A stretch of DNA of 64,000 bases. Source: an uncultured Bacteroidota bacterium. Lineage in GTDB: Bacteria; Bacteroidota; Bacteroidia; Chitinophagales; Chitinophagaceae. Both the position numbers and the translations under genes were made by a program. Shown here piece after piece: positions 26,623 through 37,300 of this stretch (the stretch's first letter is position 1; every line of letters starts with the position of its first letter). Location: NCBI GenBank assembly GCA_903882805.1, contig CAIRYK010000009.1:39988-103987 (forward strand), in the 5' to 3' direction. The notes below the pieces were generated by a model. It made no database searches, was not told where the DNA came from, and worked only from the letters and a program-made list of their open reading frames with translations.

Positions 26623-27813
26623 ATGCCGGTAATATCACATCGTGGCGCGCTCATGCCGCCGTCCCCCATTCGTAAGTTGGTTCCGTTTGCCGACGCCGCA
26701 AAGAAAAGAGGCGTAAAGGTTTATCACCTGAACATCGGTCAGCCCGATATTGAAACGCCTCCGTCTATTCTCGACGCTGTGCGCAACACGCATATGAAGG
26801 TGCTGGAATACAGCCCCAGCGCAGGATATGAGAGCTACCGCAAAAAACTGGTGGAATACTATAAGCGCAATGATATAGAGGTAACGTCGAACCAGATTAT
26901 TGTTACTTCGGGCGGTTCTGAAGCAATTATGTTTGCTATTCAGAGTTGTCTTGATCCGGGTGATGAAATAATTATACCCGAACCATTTTACGCTAATTAC
27001 AATGGTTTTTCTACTAGCGCCGGTGTAAAGGTTGTACCTATACCATCTGGTATTGAAGATGGTTTTTCGCTGCCGTCGATAGAAAGCTTTGAAAAAGCAG
27101 TAACAACCCGCACAAAAGCTATAATGATATGCAACCCCAATAACCCAACCGGTTACTTGTATAGCATGGACGAGCTGAATGTGCTTAAAGAAATATGTCT
27201 TAAGCACGATCTGTTTTTGTTTAGCGACGAAGCTTATCGCGAGTTTTGCTATGATGGGGCTAAGCATATTTCTGCGCTTTCGCTCGAAGGGCTGGAAGAG
27301 CACGCAATCTTGCTCGATACTATTTCTAAGAGGTACAGCGCTTGCGGGGGGCGCATAGGCGCTTTTGTTACCCGTAATCAGTCTGTACTCGATGCGGCTA
27401 TGAAGTTTGCGCAGGCTCGCCTTAGCCCGCCATCGTTTGCTCAGATACTGGGCGAGGCCGCAGTAGATTTGCCATTAGATTATTTCAATGGCGTGCATGC
27501 CGAATACACTGCCCGCCGAGACTTGCTGGTTAGTCGGCTTAAAGCAATGAAGGGCGTGACCTGTCCGCTGCCCGGCGGCGCATTTTATGCAATGGCAAAA
27601 CTGCCGGTACAGGACACAGAAAAGTTTTGTCAGTGGCTTTTAGAAGACTTCTCGCACAATGGCGCAACGGTTATGATGGCTCCCGCTGCAGGATTTTACG
27701 CTACGCCCGGAAAAGGTAAGGACGAGGTAAGGTTGGCTTATGTTTTGAATAATGAGGATATTGGCGCAGCAATGGATTGCCTTGAGGCTGCCCTAGAGCA
27801 ATATAAGGGTTAG
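26623..27813 (+). CDS. Class I/II PLP-dependent aminotransferase
   Basis: 396 residues from the ATG at 26623. Fold-type I aminotransferase: YHLNIGQPDIETPP at the N-terminus, TSGGSEAIMFAI, NPNNPTGYLYSMDEL, SDEAYREFCYDG and the PLP lysine in DTISKRYSACGGRIGAF. It resembles aspartate/aromatic aminotransferase-like enzymes annotated as general aminotransferases in Bacteroidota; the exact amino donor cannot be told from sequence. The MPVISHRGALMPPSPIRKL opening is conserved in relatives, so the start is reliable even though the promoter box is almost touching it. Confidence 0.88.
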   Translation: MPVISHRGALMPPSPIRKLVPFADAAKKRGVKVYHLNIGQPDIETPPSILDAVRNTHMKVLEYSPSAGYESYRKKLVEYYKRNDIEVTSNQIIVTSGGSEAIMFAIQSCLDPGDEIIIPEPFYANYNGFSTSAGVKVVPIPSGIEDGFSLPSIESFEKAVTTRTKAIMICNPNNPTGYLYSMDELNVLKEICLKHDLFLFSDEAYREFCYDGAKHISALSLEGLEEHAILLDTISKRYSACGGRIGAFVTRNQSVLDAAMKFAQARLSPPSFAQILGEAAVDLPLDYFNGVHAEYTARRDLLVSRLKAMKGVTCPLPGGAFYAMAKLPVQDTEKFCQWLLEDFSHNGATVMMAPAAGFYATPGKGKDEVRLAYVLNNEDIGAAMDCLEAALEQYKG

Positions 27814-27838
27814 GCTTATTTCAATTTGTTTATGAAGA

Positions 27839-27870
27839 AAAGGGGCGATTCAATTGGGAATCGCCCCTTT
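27839..27870 (+). terminator. Terminator after the aminotransferase
   Basis: 12-bp perfect GC-rich stem (27839-27850 with 27859-27870), 8-nt loop, TTT at the end. Confidence 0.85.
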
Positions 27871-28344
27871 CTCGTTGTGTTTTGAAATTGTTATCTTTTT
27901 TTAGCGCTCCGATTGTATTTCGTTATCCGGATATCAGCTTGGTTTTTGACAATTACTATATGTTTCAGGTTGATATTTAATACGTTGCAATCTTGATTTG
28001 TCATGGTTAGGTCATTTTGGGCTGTATTTTGCAGGTGCATTAATTATCAGGATGCACTAAAGTTTCATCGCGTTTTTTCAGCAGGCAGAAATATTATTTA
28101 TTTAATTTGTATGGCGTAGTTGTTATTAACAATTGATTTGCTAATTTTATTTTGTCCGTTTTTTACAGTCTAATTTAAGTATGTAGGATAAAATCTTTGT
28201 AAAAGGTTGATTATGTATGTATTGTGTTGGGGTTCAGCCCTTTAGTTTCTACAGGTTCGATATTTTCTTCTCTGCAAAAGTCACCTTATTTTTCAAAATC
28301 AGCAAAGTGATGGACTTCTTTAGTTTATGTTAATGACATGTTAA
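27871..28344. other. AT-rich intergenic region upstream of the giant adhesin gene
   Basis: About 475 nt, clearly more AT-rich than the surrounding genes, with no open frame of note. No long repeat or hairpin was seen. It leads into the consensus promoter at 28345-28375 and may hold regulatory sites. Confidence 0.5.
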
Positions 28345-28375
28345 TTTGTTTAATTCGAAATGTTTTTTACATTTG
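28345..28375 (+). promoter_or_regulatory. Promoter of the giant adhesin gene
   Basis: TTTG at 28345-28348, 19-nt spacer, TACATTTG at 28368-28375: a perfect Bacteroidota promoter. The -7 box ends 17 nt before the ATG at 28393, giving a very short leader for an 11-kb gene. Confidence 0.7.
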
Positions 28376-28392
28376 TACCATAAAATAATTCT

Positions 28393-31300
28393 ATGAAGAA
28401 ATCTACACTTGATTCACTTTGTGAACTACACAGTCAAAATGTAGGCCCAATGCGAACAACAGAAGGGCCTCCGGGGATCAATGCCTTAAGAAAAATGGCA
28501 TTAAAAACATACCGATTAGTCTTGGGGCTAATCGTATTGTTGTGTTTAGGCACGTCCCAATCGTTTGCGCAATGCGGACCAATAACGGGTACGTTGTCGG
28601 TTTGTACAGGCAATACTACTGCCTTGGCCGATACCTCTGTTGGGGGTGCGTGGTCGAGTGGTAGCACTGGTGTTGCGACAATAGATCGTACAACGGGTGT
28701 TGTTACCGGCGTTTCGGCAGGTACTTCTATTATTACCTACAATACAGGAACATGTATTGCTACAGCAACTGTTACGGTGCGCAACGCTCCGGGAGCCATA
28801 ACAGGCACAAGCCTCGTATGTCTTACCCAGAGGGTTACACTAACCGATACTTCAGTCGGCGGTCTTTGGAGCAGCAGCAACACAGGTGTTGCTACTATAG
28901 GTTCTACAACTGCACAGGTTACCGGAGTTAGTCCGGGTACGGCTATGATGAGTTATACACTTACGAATGGCTGTTATGCAACTTTTTCTACTTCAGTAAT
29001 GACAATAGGTTCGATAACAGGACCTACAAGCGTTTGCGGACAACAACAAATTACATTGGCGGATTCCACCCCAGGTGGATTATGGAGCGTAACGAGCACA
29101 GCGATAGCATTGATTAACTCTACGAGCGGTCTTGTTACCGGTCAGTCTATTGGCGGCGTTACAAATATTACTTACACAGTCAGCCCGGGTTGCGTAGTGA
29201 TACGAAGCCTTACAGTAAACAGATTTGATACTACTATATTAGGAACGATAAGCGGAGGAGGTACCTCGGCATTGAATAAAACAGTTTGCGGATCTGGATC
29301 TATTGGTACTAACCTTACACTTTCTTCCAATGGCGACGTATTCGGTATGGCGCCCATATGGACCAGTAGTAACCCGGCGGTCGCCACTATCGGTTCCATA
29401 ACGGGAACAGTTGTCGGCGTTTCGGCGGGCGCTGTTGTAATGACACTTACTTTGAATACTGGTTGTATGACCAGTACTGTTGTTACTAATCTGGTAGTGC
29501 CACCTATAACCGGCACTGGCGTTATTTGTTTGGGTCAGTCGGCAATATTGAGCGACTCAATCCCTGGCGGTACATGGCAGACTGGCGCGGCGAGAGTTAG
29601 CTTCAGCACTACATCAGGTAACGTAACAACCGTAACAGGTGTTTCGTCTACAGGTACGGCGCCAATCACTTATACTGCAGGCGGCTGTCGTTCTGCAATA
29701 TTTATTATGACAGTAACTGCTGTGGGCGCTATATCAGGCACGTTTAGTGTTTGTGGTACCGCTTCTTCTACACTTACTACTTCATCAACAGGCGGCTACT
29801 GGAGCAGCAGCGATCCTTCTATTGCTTCTGTTGGTAGCTCTACCGGTGTAGTAACAGGTTCTACAGGCGGCGGTAACGTAACGATAACATACACCTTGAG
29901 TAGTAGCTGTATAGGCACGCATACGTTCCAGGCAAATCCTCAACAACCAATCACTGGTCCAAGCGGCGTTTGTATAGGTAACACCATTACTTTGTCTAAC
30001 GCTACTGCGGGCGGTACATGGAGAAGCAGCTCAACAGGCGTTGCTACCATAGGCTCAAGCACAGGCGTTGTAACTGGTGTTGCTATCGGCACAACAACAA
30101 TATCCTATACTTTACCTACAGGTTGTCGTTCTACTGCAGTTATTGCAGTTTCGTCGCTAACAGGTAATACAGGAACAGCCCGAGCTTGCGTAGGGTTTAC
30201 ATCAACGCTGGCTAACTCAACAAGCGGAGGTACCTGGATAAGTAGTAACCCAGCTGTAGCTACGGTAGGTAGCACAACAGGTGTTGTTACGGGTGTCACA
30301 GGCGGTACAGCTGTCATATCGTACGCATTACCTATAGGCGGATGTTATGCACAAACTACCTTTACAGTCAACCCTTCTGCAGCAATATCTGGCTCTACCA
30401 GCATTTGCTCCGGCCAAACATCAACGCTTACACCCTCAGTTACCGGCGGTACATGGGTAAGCGGTAGTACAGGGGTAGCCACAGTGGGTTCTACCTCAGG
30501 CGTAGTTACCGGCGTTTCTGCTGGTACTTCTTTACTGACGTACACAACCCCCACATTTGGTTGTATAACAAATACAGCGTTCACTGTAAATACAGCTCCA
30601 GGATCTATAGGCGGCACAACAACAGTTTGCGCCGGTAATTCTACAACGCTAACTAACTCTGTTAGCGGCGGTGTGTGGAGCAGCAGTAACACAGGCGTGG
30701 CTTTAGTCAATTCAGCATCAGGTCTTGTTACCGGAGTATCTGCAGGCGCAGCAACAATCACCTATTCATTAGGCGTTGGTTGTATAGCTATTACAGGTTT
30801 CACGGTTAACGCGAATCCTGCGGCCATAACAGGTGCGTCAAGCGTTTGCGTTGGTTCTACCATTACACTGAGCGATGCCACAAGCGGCGGTTCATGGACT
30901 AGCAGTAGCACAGGAGTAGCCACTGTAGGCGCAGGTACTGGAGTTGTTTCCGGTGTTTCTGCAGGGGCAGTAACTATTACCTATGCTTTGGGTTCAGGTT
31001 GTAATGCTACTACAGGCATCACAGTAAATGCAGCTCCGGCTACAATCGGTGGAACTACCACTGTTTGTTCTGGTAATACGTCTACGCTTACCAATAGCGT
31101 ATCAGGCGGTACATGGACAAGCTCAAATACAGGCGTAGCTACTATCAACTCAACAAGCGGTTTGTTAACCGGTGTTTCTGCTGGTACTACAATTGTTACT
31201 TATATGCTTTCAACTGGTTGTTTGACTACAACTGCAGTTACCATCAATCTTTCTCCAGCCAGCATCAGCGGCGTATCATCAGTTTGTGCGGGTTCTACCC

Positions 31301-34300
31301 TTACGCTTACAGATGCTACACCAGGCGGATCATGGTTTAGCAGCAATACAGGCGTTGCAACTGTAGGCGTATCTACAGGTTTCTTCAACGGCGTATCTGC
31401 TGGTACTACTACTATCACTTATATGTTGCCTTCAGGTTGTAACACTACGGTTAACATAAATGTGAACGCTACACCTGTATCAATAACAGGTACTACAACA
31501 GCTTGCGCAGGCGCTGGCACAACACTAAGCAATGCAACAAGCGGCGGTGTTTGGAGCAGTAACAACACGGGTGTTGCAACAATAGGCTCTTCAACAGGCG
31601 TAGTTTCTGCTATCTCTGCTGGTACAGCAATTATATCTTATATACTAAGCACAGGTTGTAACACAGTTACTACTTATAATGTAAACGTTACGCCAGGTGC
31701 AATAGGCGGTACAACAAGAGCATGCGAAGGCTTGACCTCTACACTTACTAATGCTACAAGCGGCGGTTCATGGTTCAGCAGCAGCACTGGCGTTGCTACG
31801 GTAGGCGCGGGTACCGGCGTTGTTACAGGCGTTGCAGCAGGCGTAACTACTATTACCTATATCTTAGGTACAGGCTGTTATACTACTGCTACATTTACAG
31901 TTAATGCCGCTCCGGGCGGAATATCCGGCGCATCATCAGTATGTACAGGCGCAACAACTACACTTACAAACGGAACTGGTGGAGGCGTATGGTCGAGCAC
32001 AAACTCAGCTGTAGCTTCAATTGGTTCTGGTACAGGCGTTGTAACAGGCGTATCGGCAGGTACTGCAACTATATCTTATGTTTTAGGCTTAGGTTGTTTT
32101 GCTACTACAAACATTACTGTTAATCAGGCTCCATCAGCAATTTCTGGCGCTTCAAGCGTTTGTTCTGGTTCTACTGCTACTATGACCAACTCTATAAGCG
32201 GCGGTTCATGGTTCAGCAGCAGCACAGGGGTTGCTACTATTGGCGTTTCAACAGGCATTGCTACAGGCGTATCTGCAGGCACAACTACGTTGAGCTATGT
32301 GTTGCCAACAGGTTGCCTTGTAACGCGCGTATTTACAGTTAATCCTAATCCTTCATCTATTAGCGGTACAACAACGTTGTGTATTAGCGCTACAAGCACA
32401 CTGACTAACTCAGTTAGCGGCGGAACTTGGACAAGTTCAAATACAGGCATTGCTACTATCAACTCAACTTCTGGTTTGTTGACAGGCGTAAGCGCAGGTA
32501 CAGCTTTGGTTACTTATTCATTGGGAACAAGTTGTTTTGCTATCGCTAATATCACTATCAATCCAAATCCTGGAGCGATTACTGGTACATCAAATGTATG
32601 TGTTGGTTCTTCAGTTACCATGTCGAGCTCTACATCGGGCGGCGCTTGGAGCAGCAGTAATACAGGTATTGCTACCGTCGGACTTTCTACCGGTGTAGTA
32701 AATGGTATATCTGCTGGTACTGTAACACTTACTTATACGTTGCCAACATCTTGTATAGCAACATCGTTGTTCACTGTAAAAGCAGCTCCTGCTGCAATAG
32801 CTGGTACAACTACCTTGTGCGCTGGAGCTACAACTACCCTTACCAACAGCGTTAGCGGTGGTAGCTGGACAAGCACAAATACAGGCGTTGCAACAATCAA
32901 TGCTTCAACTGGTTTGGTTACTGCGGTGTCTGCAGGTTCTACAACAATTACCTACATGTTGAGTTCAGGTTGCTACGATGTTACTACGTTCAACGTAAAT
33001 GCAAACCCTGCTTCTATTTCTGGCACTACAGCGTTATGCACAGGCAACTCTACTACACTTACTGATGCAACATCGGGCGGTACGTGGATTAGCTCAAATA
33101 CGGGCGTTGCAACAATAGGTTCTTCAACAGGCGTTATTACCGGCGTTGCAATAGGCACGTCTACTGTTACTTATATTTTAAGCACAGGTTGTTTCACCAC
33201 GACTAACGTTTCTGTAAATACGGCTCCTGGCACCATCTCAGGTCCATCAGCTGTATGTACCGGCAAAACCATAACTCTTACTAACACCACAGGCGGCGGT
33301 TCATGGAGCAGCAGCAATACCGGCGTAGCTACAATTGGCGTGTCTACCGGCGTTGTTTCAGGATTGACTGTTGGTACAACTTCGATCACTTATACATTTG
33401 GCGGCGGTTGCAGCGTGAATACAGTTATAACTGTTAACGCAAATCCGGCAGCTATTGCAGGTACAACTAGAGCTTGCGTAGGCGCAACATCTACTTTGGC
33501 TGACGCTACCAGCGGCGGCACATGGAGCAGTTCAAGCACAGGCGTAGCTACTGTTGATGCAGCAGGTGTAGTTTCGGGTGTTTCGGCCGGCGTTACTACT
33601 ATCACTTATATGGTAGGAACAGGTTGTTACTCTACCAGCTCATTTACAGTGAATGCTAATCCGGGTTCAATATCTGGTAATACCAATGTGTGCGTAGGTA
33701 GCACTTCAACACTTACCAATGCATTGAGCGGTGGATCATGGACCAGCTCAAACACAGGCGTTGCAACTATCGGTGTTTCTACCGGTGTATTGTCAGCGGT
33801 TTCAGTAGGTACCACAATTGTTACTTATACTACGAGCGCGGGTTGCTTTAATACAATAAGCGTTGCTACAAAAACAACTCCTGCTTCTATTTCAGGTTCT
33901 GCAGGCATATGTATAGGCGCAACTACAACGCTTACCAATACAACGACCGGCGGCACTTGGACGAGCAGAACACCTGCTGTAGCTACAGTGGGTAGCACAA
34001 CGGGCGTAGTTACTGGTATCAGCGTAGGTACTTCAGTTATTACTTACTCAAACGGTTGCGGAACAGCGCCAACGCTTACAATATCTGTAAACGGTACGCC
34101 AAGCGCAATAACAGGTACACCGCTTGTATGTACAGGCGCGACTACTACATTGGCTAACGCAACTCCAGGCGGTGTTTGGAGCGCAGGTACTACCGGATTC
34201 CTTACAGTAGGAAGCACCACGGGTATCGTTACCGGCGTATCAGCAGGTGCAGATACTGTTAACTATACTACAAGCTGCGGTACAACACCAGTAGTAGTAT

Positions 34301-37300
34301 TAGTGAGCAGTCCTTCTGCATTGTATCCTTCAGCTTCTCCATCATCTTTCTGTCTGTCTGGTACTTCGTCTCTTTCTGCTAATGCTGCTGCATATACAGT
34401 AGATAGCATTCCATACACTTTGGTGGCTCAGACAAGTCCTACTTCAGTTTTCTCGACTGGGACTGATGATGATAACGCTCCTGCAACAATACCGTTCGCA
34501 TTTAACTATTGGGGAACTAACTACACCACAGTTAATATCGGTTCAAACGGTTATGTACAGTTTGGCAGCGCATCGACAGATTTCAGTCCTAATCCATTCC
34601 CTTCAACTGATATACCTGGTGCGATATCATTGTTCTGGTCAGATCTTCAAGTTAACACACCTGGTTTTGTTTCTTATTCAACTGAAGGTACTGCTCCAAA
34701 CAGAACTTTCGTTATTAAGTATTCTCAGATCAGCCCATGCTGCGGCACATTTGCTAATGACTACAGCGGAGAAATAATACTGCATGAAACGAGCAATATT
34801 ATTGATCTGTTAGTAACCAACGCAAGAAACAGGACACAAGTTTGCGGTATTCAGAACCCAGCAGCTACCAGCGCTGTTACTGTTCCTGGAAGAAACGCTG
34901 TGTCTTACGGTGTATCAACTCCTGAAGCTTGGAGATTTGTACCTATTACATTTACTTATTCATGGGCTCCGGCTACTTTCTTGAGCAGCACAACAGTTGA
35001 AAATCCAACTGCTACAGGAGTAAACACTACTACAGTGTATACTGTAACAGCTACAGCAAGCACTACATGCGTATCTAGGGCTTCTACTACGGTTACTATC
35101 AACACGGCTCCATCAGCAATTACAGGTTCTACTAACTTGTGCGTAGGTTCTTCATCTACACTTACAAGCGCAGGCGGCGGAACTTGGACAAGCGATGCAA
35201 CAGGTGTTGCAACAATTGGATTGTCTGACGGTATAGTTTCAGCAGTATCAGTAGGTACTTCAAGAATCACTTATACACTGCCTACAGGTTGCGTAGCTAC
35301 TACCGTTGTTACTGTTTACAACCTTGCTCCAATAGCGGGTTCATCTACAGTATGCGTTGGTTCTACTACTTCACTTACCAACCCAACAGGCGGCGGTATA
35401 TGGAGCAGCGCAGATGGCGCAGGTATAGTTTCAATTGGTTCTACTTCAGGCGTTATTACGGGTGTTGCAGCAGGCACTGCTACAATCACCTACACACTTG
35501 GTTCAGGTTGTTCGAGCACAATGGTGATGACTGTTAATCCATCTTCAGCGATTTCTGGTCCAGCGAATGTTTGCGTTGGTCAGACAGTTACACTTACAAA
35601 TGCTACACCCGGCGGTACCTGGGTGAGCAATAACGTGTTGATTGCTTCAATAGGATCTACAAGCGGCGTTGCTTATGGTGTATTGGGTGGTTTTGCAACG
35701 ATCTCTTACATACTGCCAACTACTGGTTGTAGAGTAACTTTTGGATTGAATGTTAATCCATTGTCGAGCATAACAGGCGCATCTACAGTTTGTGCAGGTC
35801 AGACAATCACACTTACTAACGTAGGCGGTGGTACTTGGTCGAGCACAGATGGCACAGTAGCCACTGTAGGTTCATCATCGGGCGTAGTAACAGGCGTTGC
35901 GCCGGGTACTACAACTATCTCATATGTATTGGGTACAGGTTGTACTACTACAACAGTAATCGGCGTAAATGCATTGTCTCCAATTGTTGGACCTTCAAGC
36001 GTTTGTCTGGGTCAGCCAATATCGTATACCGACGCAACAGCGGGCGGTTCATGGAGCAGCAGCAATACTGCAGTTGCTACTATCGATGCGTCAACAGGCG
36101 TTGTTACAACAATTACTGGCGGCAGCATCACCGTATCTTATACATTGCCATCAGGTTGCGTTGCCACTACTCCGCTCACAGTTAACTTGTTCTCTCCGAT
36201 TACCGGAACTACTGCTGTTTGTCAGGGTTCAACTACAGCGTTGAGCAACACAACAAGCGGCGGCGTATGGAGCAGCAGCGATGTTACAACAGCTACTGTT
36301 GGTTCAGCGTCTGGCGTTGTTACTGGTGTTGCAGCAGGTACAGCAATTATCTCTTATGTTACCACAGGTTGTACAGGTATTGCTACGGTTACAGTTAGTC
36401 CTTCTTCTCCAATAAGCGGTCCTACAGGCGTATGCGTTGGACAGACAATAACGCTTACCAATGCAACTAGCGGCGGTACTTGGAGCAGCACTAACCCAAC
36501 AATCGTTAGCATAGGTTCTACTACAGGTATTGCGACTGGTGTTGCCGGCGGTATTACCAACGTAACCTATACATTAGGTTCAGGTTGTCGTCAGGTGGTG
36601 TCTATAACATCAAGCGCACTTTCACCAATCAGCGGTGTACTCAGTACCTGCGTTGGTCAGTCATCTACATTGACTGAAGTTGGTAGCGGCGTATGGTCTA
36701 GCAGCGATCTTTCTGTTGCTACAATTGGTACCGCTACCGGCGTTGTTACCGGCGTTGCAGCAGGTACAACAACTATATCTTATACATTGTCATCAGGTTG
36801 CGCAGCTGTCGCTACATTCACCGTCGGAAACCTCGCTCCAATAGCAGGTCCGGTAGGCGTATGTACTGGTCAGACAGTTACATTGACAGACGCTGCTCCA
36901 GGCGGCGTATGGTCTAGCAGCAATCCTACTTTTGCTTCTATTGGTTCTTCTTCAGGTATCGTAACAGGTGTTGCGGGCGGTTCTGTAACAATTTCTTACT
37001 CGATAGGAAGTTGTCGCGCTACAGCTCCAATGACTGTAACTTCGATATCTGCAATTACCGGATCATCTACAGTTTGCGTTGGTTTAACCACTACCCTGAC
37101 TTCAAGTGGAGCAGGCGCGTGGAGCAGCAGCGATGCAACTATAGCTTCTGTCGGTTCTTCTACCGGTGTTGTAACAGGTGTAGCCGCAGGTACTGCAGTA
37201 ATATCTTACGGTATCGGTTCTGGTTGCAGTGTAACAAAAACAATTACTGTTAATCCATTGGCTCCAATAGCTGGCGCAACAGGCGTATGTACAGGTCAGA

